NCBI GenBank assembly: GCA_003170375.1
Contig: PMZN01000114.1
Location: forward strand, 1 to 5,111
Direction: 5' to 3'
Source: Acidimicrobiaceae bacterium
GTDB lineage: Bacteria > Actinomycetota > Acidimicrobiia > Acidimicrobiales > Bog-793
DNA length: 5,111 nucleotides
How positions within the stretch are numbered: position 1 is the stretch's first letter; every line of letters starts with the position of its first letter. Both the position numbers and the translations under genes were made by a program. Shown piece after piece: positions 1-5,111 of this stretch. The notes below the pieces were generated by a model. That model was not told the DNA's origin. It ran no database searches and saw nothing but the letters and a program-made list of their open reading frames with translations.

Positions 1-15
1 GTGGATCGCTGACGA

Positions 16-2886
16 CTATGAACAACCGCTCGTCGAACCGCAGCTCGGGCACGCGTAACACGAGCCGGCACGCTGCATGACGTTGCCGCAGGCGTAGCAG
101 AACGGAGCATCCTTGCTTTCTATTTGCCCCGCCTGCCGAAGCTGTTCTGTGTCACTCGGGCGACGCCCTGCTGCTGCGTCTCCCCCAGCGCCGAACCGCT
201 CCCGGTCCGTCCGCTCGGCGTCTCCGTTGTCGACATCCTCGAGACCGGGCAGCGTCGGTTGGGTCCGTTCCCCCGTCGAGAGCACCCCGAGCTCGAGCCG
301 CTCGTCAAAGCTCAAGTAGTCGAGCGCCAGCCGCCTGAAGATGTAGTCGACAAGGCTCGAAGCCAACCGCAACTCCGGGTCATCGGTGATCCCTGCCGGC
401 TCGAAACGGAGGTTGGTGTACTTGCGTACGAATGTCGACATCGGCACACCGTGCTGGAGCCCGAGGCTGACGGAGATGGAGAAGGCGTCCATGACGCCCG
501 ACAAGGTCGATCCCTGCTTGGAGACCTTCATGAAGACTTCACCAGGGCGGCCGTCCTCATACTCGCCCACCGTGACGTAGCCCTCGCAATCGGCTACCCG
601 GAAGGCGAAGGTGTTGGAGCGACGCTTGCGGGGCAGCCGTGTCCGCGTCGTCGTGGCAGGGGCGACCACATGTCTCTGCTGCAGTGCGCCCTCGAGCTCC
701 GCGATGCGCTCGAGCAGCGCGCCCTCACGGACATGAGCCGCCCGTGCGGCTTCTGGCGCGACATCGTCATCGTCGGCCAGGAGCGGGACGCCGGCGCCTG
801 CCCACTTGGTCGTCGCCAGCGGCTGGGCGACCTTGCAGTTGTCGCGATAGATGGCCACCGCTTTCAGGCCCATTTGCCAGGCGTCGATGTGCAATTGCTC
901 GACTTCTTCGACCGTGGCCTGCTCGGGGAGGTTCACCGTCTTGGAAATGGCGCCCGAGATGAACGGCTGTGCCGCGGCCATCATCTTCACGTGGCCCAGA
1001 TAGTGGATCGTGTTGTCACCCATTGAACAGGCGAAGACGGGCAGATGGGCGACCTGAAGATTCGGCGCCCCCAAGATGGTCTTGTGCTCGTCTATATAAG
1101 CGACGATCTGGTCGATCTCGTCGGTGCTGTAACCGAGCCGCTTCAACGCTCTTGGAACGGTCTGGTTGACGATCGACATCGTGCCGCCACCGACAAGCTT
1201 CTTCGTCTTCACAAGCCCGAGGTCAGGCTCGATCCCCGTCGTGTCGCAGTCCATGAGGAACGAGATCGTGCCCGTAGGTGCCAGCACCGTCGCCTGGGCA
1301 TTGCGCACGCCATTGGCCTCCGCCAGATCGACTGCGGTGTCCCAGGCCTCCTGAGCGGCACAGAGAAGCTCCGTCGACACCAGCTCCTCATCGATCTTTG
1401 CCACCTCGCGGCGGTGCATCCGCAGCACATCGAGCATCGGGCCCGCGTTGTCGTGGAAGCCAGCGAACGGTCCCATCCTCGCTGCTGTGCGGGTCGAGGT
1501 CACGTATGCCGCGCCCGTCATGAGAGCCGTTATCGCCGCCGCGATGGCGCGGCCCTCGTCCGAGTCGTACGGCACGCCCTGGGCCATCAAAAGCGCGCCG
1601 AGGTTCGCGTAACCGAGGCCCAGCTCTCGGAACCGGCGCGTGGTGTCAGCGATCTTCTCGGTCGGGTAGTCGGCGTTGCCGACAAGGATCTCCTGAGCCG
1701 TGAACACGACGGTGACAGCGGCCTCGAACCCCTTGGCATCGAAGGTGTCGTCGTCGTTCAAAAAGCGCATGAGGTTGAGGCTCGCGAGGTTGCAGCTGCT
1801 GTTGTCGAGGTGGACATATTCCGAGCAGGGATTGCTCGCCGTGATCCGGCCAGTGTTGGGCGCCGTGTGCCACTTGTTGATAGTCGTGTCGAACTGCATG
1901 CCGGGATCCGCGCACTCCCACGAGGCTTCTGCGATCTGACGAAACAGCTCTCGAGCCCTGACAGTCTCGATTACCCCGCCCGAGGTCCGGCTGAGGAGAT
2001 CCCAGTCGGCGTCGTCGAGCACTGCGTGCATGAACTCGTCTGTCACCCGGACCGAGTTGTTGGCGTTCTGGTACTGAACAGACTGGCTGTCTCTCCCATC
2101 GAGGTCCATGTCGAAACCGGCCTGCGCCAACACACGCGCCTTGCGTTCCTCACGAGCCTTGCACCAGATGAACTCCTGGATGTCCGGATGATCGACGTCC
2201 AGGATCACCATCTTCGCGGCGCGACGGGTCTTGCCCCCGGACTTGATCGTCCCTGCCGAGGCGTCCGCCCCGCGCATGAAGCTCACGGGACCAGAAGCGG
2301 TCCCGCCTCCGTGGAGCAGCTCTCGTGAAGACCGGATGTTCGAAAGGTTGACTCCCGCGCCCGATCCACCCTTGAAGATCGTGCCCTCCTCGACGTACCA
2401 GTTGAGAATGGAGGCCATCGAGTCCTCAACGCCCAGGATGAAGCACGCCGCGGCCTGCTGGGGCACACCTTCGACGCCGATGTTGAACCAGACCGGAGAG
2501 TTGAACGCCGCCTTCTGCTGCACGACAAGGTGCTTGAGCTCGTCACTGAAGGTGGCCGCCTCAGCGGAATCGACGAAGTACCCGTCCTTCAGGCCCCATG
2601 CCGTGATCGTGTCCACGACACGGTCGACAACCTGGCGGAGCGAGGATTCCCGTCCCGGCACGCCTACGGTGCCTCGGAAGTACTTCTGGGCGAGGATGTT
2701 CGTCGCATTCAGGCTCCAAGTCGAAGGCACCTCCACGCCGAGCTGCTCGAACGCGACCACCCCTGTGCGGTAGTCGCTGATGCGGGAGTCACGGAGCTCC
2801 CAGACAACCTCGTCGTAGGGATGGCGGGACTCCGTGGTGAAGTGTCGTTGGATGCCGATTCCGAGGCGCTCTCCTGCAACGGCCAT
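16..2886 (-). CDS. nrdJ: Class II (adenosylcobalamin-dependent) ribonucleotide reductase, complete
   Basis: The product, 956 aa, reduces ribonucleotides to deoxyribonucleotides in the cytoplasm, using adenosylcobalamin to form the active-site thiyl radical. Visible motifs (956-aa numbering): HPYDEVVWE near 22-30; FNSPVWFN 128-135; Cys148 in AACFILGVEDSM, one of the redox pair; GGSGAGVNLS near 173-182; NPCSE 352-356, giving the catalytic Asn352, Cys354 (thiyl radical) and Glu356; Cys365 in SSCNLASLNL, the second redox cysteine; PTGTIS 537-542 in the phosphate-binding region. A charged linker (about 695-755) leads to a TSCPD domain (about 759-855). The tail holds Cys930, 933, 943, 946, 949 and 955, probably serving zinc binding and/or re-reduction of the active site. 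Length is normal for actinobacterial NrdJ, and no N-terminal ATP-cone is seen. The ATG at 2886 is chosen over the in-frame ATG at 2961 because AAGGAGG lies 10 nt upstream and homology begins there. An NrdR box lies upstream. No nrdR or lexA gene is next to it in this window. Confidence 0.96.
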   Translation of the reverse strand: MAVAGERLGIGIQRHFTTESRHPYDEVVWELRDSRISDYRTGVVAFEQLGVEVPSTWSLNATNILAQKYFRGTVGVPGRESSLRQVVDRVVDTITAWGLKDGYFVDSAEAATFSDELKHLVVQQKAAFNSPVWFNIGVEGVPQQAAACFILGVEDSMASILNWYVEEGTIFKGGSGAGVNLSNIRSSRELLHGGGTASGPVSFMRGADASAGTIKSGGKTRRAAKMVILDVDHPDIQEFIWCKAREERKARVLAQAGFDMDLDGRDSQSVQYQNANNSVRVTDEFMHAVLDDADWDLLSRTSGGVIETVRARELFRQIAEASWECADPGMQFDTTINKWHTAPNTGRITASNPCSEYVHLDNSSCNLASLNLMRFLNDDDTFDAKGFEAAVTVVFTAQEILVGNADYPTEKIADTTRRFRELGLGYANLGALLMAQGVPYDSDEGRAIAAAITALMTGAAYVTSTRTAARMGPFAGFHDNAGPMLDVLRMHRREVAKIDEELVSTELLCAAQEAWDTAVDLAEANGVRNAQATVLAPTGTISFLMDCDTTGIEPDLGLVKTKKLVGGGTMSIVNQTVPRALKRLGYSTDEIDQIVAYIDEHKTILGAPNLQVAHLPVFACSMGDNTIHYLGHVKMMAAAQPFISGAISKTVNLPEQATVEEVEQLHIDAWQMGLKAVAIYRDNCKVAQPLATTKWAGAGVPLLADDDDVAPEAARAAHVREGALLERIAELEGALQQRHVVAPATTTRTRLPRKRRSNTFAFRVADCEGYVTVGEYEDGRPGEVFMKVSKQGSTLSGVMDAFSISVSLGLQHGVPMSTFVRKYTNLRFEPAGITDDPELRLASSLVDYIFRRLALDYLSFDERLELGVLSTGERTQPTLPGLEDVDNGDAERTDRERFGAGGDAAAGRRPSDTEQLRQAGQIESKDAPFCYACGNVMQRAGSCYACPSCGSTSGCS

Positions 2887-2896
2887 TGAATGGTTC

Positions 2897-2903
2897 CCTC
2901 CTT
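2897..2903 (-). promoter_or_regulatory. Strong Shine-Dalgarno of nrdJ that fixes its start
   Basis: On the minus strand this reads AAGGAGG, followed by 10 nt and then ATG at 2886. It is a near-perfect anti-16S match. It decides the start against the longer frame from the ATG at 2961, which would add 25 residues lacking NrdJ character and would place the start codon against the NrdR palindrome. Confidence 0.85.
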
Positions 2904-2961
2904 GGCGGAGTCTGTCCCGCCACACGCGATCGTTCGCCTGGCACCCGCCCGATGCCCGCAT

Positions 2962-2979
2962 ACCACAATATCTTGTGGT
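2962..2979. promoter_or_regulatory. NrdR box (operator upstream of nrdJ)
   Basis: The 18 bases ACCACAATATCTTGTGGT form an inverted repeat with perfect 7-bp arms (ACCACAA / TTGTGGT) around a 4-base centre. The inner 16 bases match the NrdR-box consensus as I recall it (acaCwAtATaTwGtgt) at 13 of 16 positions, including the core ACAATAT and TTGTG. NrdR is the zinc-finger/ATP-cone repressor that shuts down ribonucleotide reductase genes when (d)ATP is plentiful. The box lies 76-93 nt upstream of the nrdJ ATG, where it would overlap or adjoin the promoter. On the nrdJ strand, weak elements TTGCAC and TATGCG flank the core with a short 15-bp spacer, so the exact promoter is not settled. The palindrome itself is direct observation; control by NrdR is inference from the family motif and the target gene. 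Confidence 0.85.
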
Positions 2980-2993
2980 GCAACAGAATCCGA

Positions 2994-3008
2994 CTACCAG
3001 ATAGGTGG
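2994..3008. promoter_or_regulatory. Possible degenerate second NrdR site
   Basis: CTACC-AGATA-GGTGG is an imperfect inverted repeat (4 of 5 arm pairs). Its centre is about 30 bp upstream of the centre of the strong box at 2962-2979. NrdR usually binds two boxes about three helical turns apart, so the distance fits. The sequence match to the consensus is poor, however: the left half of the nrdJ-strand reading (CCAC) agrees and the middle does not. It is offered as a candidate on spacing alone. Confidence 0.3.
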
Positions 3009-3020
3009 CTAATTACAGCA

Positions 3021-3032
3021 CCGTAGTTACGG
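3021..3032. repeat. Short inverted repeat CCGTA-GT-TACGG
   Basis: Perfect 5-bp arms surround a 2-base centre. It lies between the nrdJ operator and the glpK start. It could be a small operator half-pair or chance; no known regulator motif is recognised. Confidence 0.35.
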
Positions 3033-3043
3033 CTGTGTCAACC

Positions 3044-3062
3044 GACGACGCCGATCGTCGTC
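3044..3062. repeat. Inverted repeat with 7-bp arms and 5-base loop
   Basis: GACGACG and CGTCGTC are exact reverse complements around CCGAT. As RNA it would form a 7-bp hairpin, but no T tract follows on either strand, so it is not a convincing terminator. It lies mid-way between two divergent starts, where a DNA-level binding site is as likely as an RNA structure. Confidence 0.4.
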
Positions 3063-3076
3063 CCTGCTCAACGGCC

Positions 3077-3109
3077 GCTCGCGAAGGTTCTCGTTTGCTT
3101 GCTCGCGAA
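3077..3109. repeat. Direct repeat of GCTCGCGAA, 24 bp apart
   Basis: The 9-mer GCTCGCGAA occurs at 3077-3085 and again at 3101-3109. Each copy contains the palindromic core TCGCGA. The start-to-start distance of 24 bp is a little over two helical turns, so the copies face similar sides of the DNA. It could be a paired binding site for a regulator of glpK. No regulator can be named, and chance is possible in GC-rich DNA. Confidence 0.35.
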
Positions 3110-3147
3110 ACCGGCGGCCAGGGCGGACCCGACCTGGTGGTCTGCCC

Positions 3148-3165
3148 GGCGCCCGGCCGGGCGCC
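3148..3165. repeat. Perfect 18-base GC palindrome upstream of glpK
   Basis: GGCGCCCGGCCGGGCGCC is its own reverse complement with no spacer. A further copy of the 9-mer GGCGCCCGG overlaps its right side at 3160-3168. Its centre lies about 37 bp before the glpK GTG at 3194. If glpK is leaderless, this falls in the -35 region, where a repressor or activator would act. Seen directly: the symmetry and position. Inferred: an operator role. It could also be a GC-rich accident. Confidence 0.45.
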
Positions 3166-3181
3166 CGGTTGGCGGACCGGC

Positions 3182-3187
3182 TACCGT
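3182..3187 (+). promoter_or_regulatory. Possible -10 element of a leaderless glpK promoter
   Basis: TACCGT fits the actinobacterial -10 pattern TANNNT and ends 6 bases before the GTG at 3194. That is the spacing expected if transcription begins at the start codon. No good Shine-Dalgarno sequence precedes this GTG, which agrees with a leaderless transcript. No recognisable -35 hexamer is found at 16-19 bp; a GC palindrome sits there instead. Confidence 0.4.
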
Positions 3188-3193
3188 GCCGCC

Positions 3194-4735
3194 GTGGCCG
3201 TCGTGATTGCGATCGATGCCGGAACCTCAGGGGTGCGAGCACTGGCAGTCGACGAGGAAGGCCAAGTCGTGACCACGTCCTACAGGGAGCTCCGCCAGTA
3301 TTTCCCCGCTCCCGGCCTTGTCGAGCACGACGCCGCCGAGATCTGGTCCCTCGTCGAGACAACCTTGGCGGAGCTGCAGTCGGAATTGGCGGAACGTTCG
3401 CTCACCACGGCCACGATCGGGATCGCCAACCAACGTGAGACCGCGGTGGCGTGGGACCGTTCGACAGGCCGACCGTGCCATCGGGCCATCGTGTGGCAGG
3501 ACCGCCGAACAGCCGCGCGATGTGTCGAGCTCGCCGAAGCCGGCCATCTCCCGCTCGTACGCGATAGGACCGGGCTCGTACTCGACCCCTACTTCTCGGG
3601 CACCAAATGGTCGTGGATGCTGGAAGCCGGTGGGGTCGAGCGCGGCGGTTCGCTCGCCCTCGGCACCGTTGATGACTGGATCGGCTGGAACCTGACCGGA
3701 GGTGCCGAGTCGGGCGTCCACGTCACGGATCCTTCCAACGCCAGCCGGACGCTCTGTTACGACATCGGGCAGCGGGCCTGGTCGGCGGAATTGTGCGATG
3801 TCCTCCGTGTGCCGATCGAGGCACTCGGTGAGATCCTCCCGTCCGCCCACAGGTACGGCACGGTCGCTGCCGGTGTCGCCGGTGGCTCTCTCGAGGGCGT
3901 GCCGGTCAGCGGCATCGTCGGCGACCAGCAGGCGGCGCTCTTCGGGCACGGCTGCCACCTGCCCGGCGACACCAAGGTCACCTACGGCACCGGGAGCTTC
4001 GTGCTCATGAATCTCGGTGCACAGCGACCTCCACCGATCGAGGGACTCTTGACCACCGTCGCCTGGGACCTCGGGGAGCACGCGCCGAAGGGCGCCGCCG
4101 ACGGGTTCAACTACGCCCTCGAAGGCTCCATCTTCTCTTCCGGAGCGACGATCCAGTGGCTGCGCGACGGTCTTGGATTGATCGGCGAGGCGGCCGAGGC
4201 GGGACCGCTTGCCTCTCAGATCCCCAGCAACGACGGCGTGTACCTCGTCCCTGCTTTCGCCGGCCTCGGCAGTCCCTGGTGGGATGCCGAGGCACGGGGC
4301 ACCATCGTGGGCATTTCCAGGGGACACGGGCGAGCGCACTTCGCCCGTGCGGCTGTCGAGGCGATGGCCTACCAGTGCCGCGACGTAGTCGAGGCGATGA
4401 CCCGTGCCGCTGGTCAGTCCTTGATCCAGCTCCATGCCGACGGCGGAGCTTCCGCGATGAACCTCCTGCTGCAGATCCAAGCGGACCAGTGCGGAGTGCC
4501 TGTCACCCGTCCTCGCACGACCGAGGTGACAGCCGTGGGCGCTGCCATGCTCGCCGGGCTGGCCGAAGGTGTCTGGAGCTCCCTCGAGGAATTGAGGGCT
4601 TTGGCGACCAACGCCGACGTCTTTGAGCCCGAGCCGAGGCGTAGTCGGGCGGACGCAGATCATGCCGCCTGGCGAACAGCGCTCGCGCGCTCTCGAGGCT
4701 GGGCGCGAACCTCAGCGCAAACCGCGAATCCCTAG
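3194..4735 (+). CDS. glpK: Glycerol kinase, complete
   Basis: The product, 513 aa, is a cytoplasmic FGGY-family kinase that transfers phosphate from ATP to glycerol, giving sn-glycerol 3-phosphate. Motifs (513-aa numbering): IDAGTSG phosphate loop near 7-13; NQRET with Arg81 and Glu82; AIVWQDRR with Trp101; LDPYFSGTK with Tyr133; GDQQAALFG with Asp244, the likely catalytic base; YGTGSF with Phe269; the second FGGY signature from about 357 (GLGSPWWDAEARG, then AMAYQCRD); DGGAS near 416; TAVGAAMLAG near 446-455. These equal the glycerol-contact residues of E. coli GlpK (Arg83, Glu84, Trp103, Tyr135, Asp245, Phe270), so glycerol rather than xylulose or gluconate is the likely substrate. The start is the GTG at 3194, because glycerol kinase homology begins at VIAIDAGT; a second in-frame GTG at 3203 is also possible. 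No glpF or glpD lies beside it in this window. The loop before GDQQ lacks the histidine phosphorylated by HPr in Firmicutes and the arginine used for fructose-1,6-bisphosphate inhibition in E. coli. Confidence 0.94.
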   Translation: MAVVIAIDAGTSGVRALAVDEEGQVVTTSYRELRQYFPAPGLVEHDAAEIWSLVETTLAELQSELAERSLTTATIGIANQRETAVAWDRSTGRPCHRAIVWQDRRTAARCVELAEAGHLPLVRDRTGLVLDPYFSGTKWSWMLEAGGVERGGSLALGTVDDWIGWNLTGGAESGVHVTDPSNASRTLCYDIGQRAWSAELCDVLRVPIEALGEILPSAHRYGTVAAGVAGGSLEGVPVSGIVGDQQAALFGHGCHLPGDTKVTYGTGSFVLMNLGAQRPPPIEGLLTTVAWDLGEHAPKGAADGFNYALEGSIFSSGATIQWLRDGLGLIGEAAEAGPLASQIPSNDGVYLVPAFAGLGSPWWDAEARGTIVGISRGHGRAHFARAAVEAMAYQCRDVVEAMTRAAGQSLIQLHADGGASAMNLLLQIQADQCGVPVTRPRTTEVTAVGAAMLAGLAEGVWSSLEELRALATNADVFEPEPRRSRADADHAAWRTALARSRGWARTSAQTANP

Positions 4736-4940
4736 TCGCCCGTCAAGGCTTCGAACGCCCCTCAGGGATCTGAAAGCCAGCGCGCAAGCGCCTGCAGGCC
4801 TCTCATAGATCAGGTCGGCGCACCAGCAGCGCCGATCCGACACCCGGCCGGCTCCAGCTCGCTCTCAATGCCCCGTCCACCTGTGCCGATAGTCACTCGA
4901 CAGCTGTTTCACCCGAGGATCATGTGGGGCCAGTGAATCG
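4736..4940. other. Intergenic stretch between glpK and the right-edge gene
   Basis: These 205 bases show no convincing open frame of their own. They contain a 10-base palindrome GCCTGCAGGC (4790-4799), a 9-bp hairpin (4813-4837) that may end the glpK transcript, and the upstream region of the partial gene at 4941. No clear promoter hexamers were found for that gene. Confidence 0.6.
4813..4837 (+). terminator. Hairpin downstream of glpK, possible terminator
   Basis: GGTCGGCGC (4813-4821) pairs with GCGCCGATC (4829-4837) around the 7-base loop ACCAGCA, giving nine pairs with one G-U. It lies 77 bases after the glpK stop. No U tract follows, so it is not a classical intrinsic terminator, although U-poor terminators are known in high-GC Gram-positives. 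It could instead be a structural element of the next gene's leader. Confidence 0.4.
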
Positions 4941-5111
4941 ATGGTCGGACGCGTCTTCACACGAGCAAGGAGAATCCGGGCCCGGTGGGTCCAGCCCTTC
5001 ATCGCCATGTCGATGGTGCTTCTCATCGGGCCCGTCCTTCTCCCCTTCGAGTTGGCCACGGCCGGCGCTGCGAGCGGACAGTCTCCGCCGATCGGCCGCC
5101 GGGCGCCTGCC
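4941..5111 (+). CDS. N-terminal part of a secreted or membrane-anchored protein, cut by window edge
   Basis: The first 57 residues of an open frame run off the right end without a stop. The N-terminus is rich in arginine (Arg4, 8, 10, 11, 13, 15), followed by a hydrophobic run at about 20-36 (FIAMSMVLLIGPVLLPF) and then small residues, ATAGAASG at 39-46. This is the n-, h- and c-region layout of a Sec signal peptide, with possible cleavage after Ala41 or Ala43; an uncleaved membrane anchor is also possible. There is no proper twin-arginine motif and no lipobox cysteine. The start is the first ATG after the in-frame TAG at 4890. The ribosome binding site is weak (a GGGG run about 11 nt upstream). 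The visible mature part is rich in Ser, Pro, Gly and Arg and tells nothing about function. It lies 205 bases after glpK on the same strand and is probably a separate unit. Confidence 0.6.
   Translation, partial: MVGRVFTRARRIRARWVQPFIAMSMVLLIGPVLLPFELATAGAASGQSPPIGRRAPA

Larger units (their letters stand above)
2887..3193. other. Divergent intergenic region between nrdJ and glpK
   Basis: These 307 bases separate the two start codons and hold the control signals of both genes. From left to right they contain the nrdJ leader (about 75 nt, with a strong ribosome binding site), the NrdR palindrome, a weak second site, a 12-base inverted repeat (3021-3032), a hairpin-capable repeat (3044-3062), a 9-base direct repeat (3077-3109), a perfect 18-base GC palindrome (3148-3165) and a possible -10 element (3182-3187). 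The plus-strand glpK frame stays open back to a GTG at 3005, but the 63 extra residues have no glycerol kinase character, so I treat this as non-coding. No cobalamin riboswitch is visible, and the nrdJ leader is too short to hold one. Confidence 0.75.

Noticed and set aside
124..1026. A 300-codon plus-strand frame opposite the 3' part of nrdJ
   Set aside because: It is a shadow of the NrdJ TSCPD and tail region; its sequence is low in recognisable motifs.
1045..2328. A long plus-strand open frame (427 codons) opposite nrdJ
   Set aside because: It lies wholly antisense to a well-supported NrdJ reading frame. Its translation shows no recognisable motif, and such antisense frames are expected in GC-rich coding DNA.
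2887..2961. Cobalamin riboswitch in the nrdJ leader
   Set aside because: The leader between the operator and the ATG is only about 75 nt, far shorter than a cobalamin riboswitch, and no B12-box-like sequence was seen. A B12-dependent enzyme also need not be B12-repressed.
2884..2961. Upstream ATG at 2961 as the nrdJ start
   Set aside because: It would put the start codon against the NrdR palindrome and add 25 non-homologous residues. The ATG at 2886 has an excellent Shine-Dalgarno and fits the family N-terminus.
3044..3062. Intrinsic terminator in the middle of the divergent intergenic region
   Set aside because: The hairpin has no following T tract on either strand and lies between two divergent starts, where no transcript is expected to end.
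3227..4663. A long minus-strand open frame (478 codons) opposite glpK
   Set aside because: It is antisense to glycerol kinase, which has all catalytic motifs. The antisense translation has no family character.
4865..5059. A 64-codon minus-strand frame near the right edge
   Set aside because: It overlaps the plus-strand signal-peptide frame, and its product has no recognisable feature. The plus-strand reading has a coherent n-h-c signal layout.

Overview
The window is GC-rich DNA from what looks like a high-GC Gram-positive bacterium. The coenzyme B12-dependent ribonucleotide reductase is of the long actinobacterial type, with a basic linker, a TSCPD domain and a cysteine-rich tail ending in GSTSGCS. 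The exact lineage is a guess; an acidimicrobial-like actinobacterium would fit. Nothing in the window looks like a mobile element, CRISPR array, phage or defence system. It reads as ordinary chromosomal housekeeping DNA with an informative regulatory region in the middle.

Layout. Positions 16-2886 on the minus strand hold a complete class II ribonucleotide reductase gene (nrdJ). Positions 2887-3193 are a 307-base divergent intergenic region. It contains an almost perfect NrdR-box palindrome just upstream of nrdJ, a possible degenerate second box about 30 bp further out, several small inverted and direct repeats, and an 18-base perfect GC palindrome close to the glycerol kinase start. Positions 3194-4735 on the plus strand hold a complete glycerol kinase gene (glpK). 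Positions 4736-4940 are a second intergenic stretch with a hairpin that may end the glpK transcript. From 4941 to the right edge is the N-terminal part of a plus-strand gene whose product begins with a signal peptide or membrane anchor.

How the genes work. NrdJ makes deoxyribonucleotides for DNA synthesis without oxygen or a metallo-subunit, using adenosylcobalamin. The operator upstream of it suggests control by NrdR, which senses (d)ATP. GlpK phosphorylates glycerol to glycerol 3-phosphate and feeds lipid synthesis or glycolysis. The two genes are transcribed away from each other and have no obvious metabolic link. The longest open frames of both extend upstream of the likely true starts: nrdJ should start at 2886, where there is a strong Shine-Dalgarno sequence, and glpK at a GTG at 3194, which may be a leaderless start.
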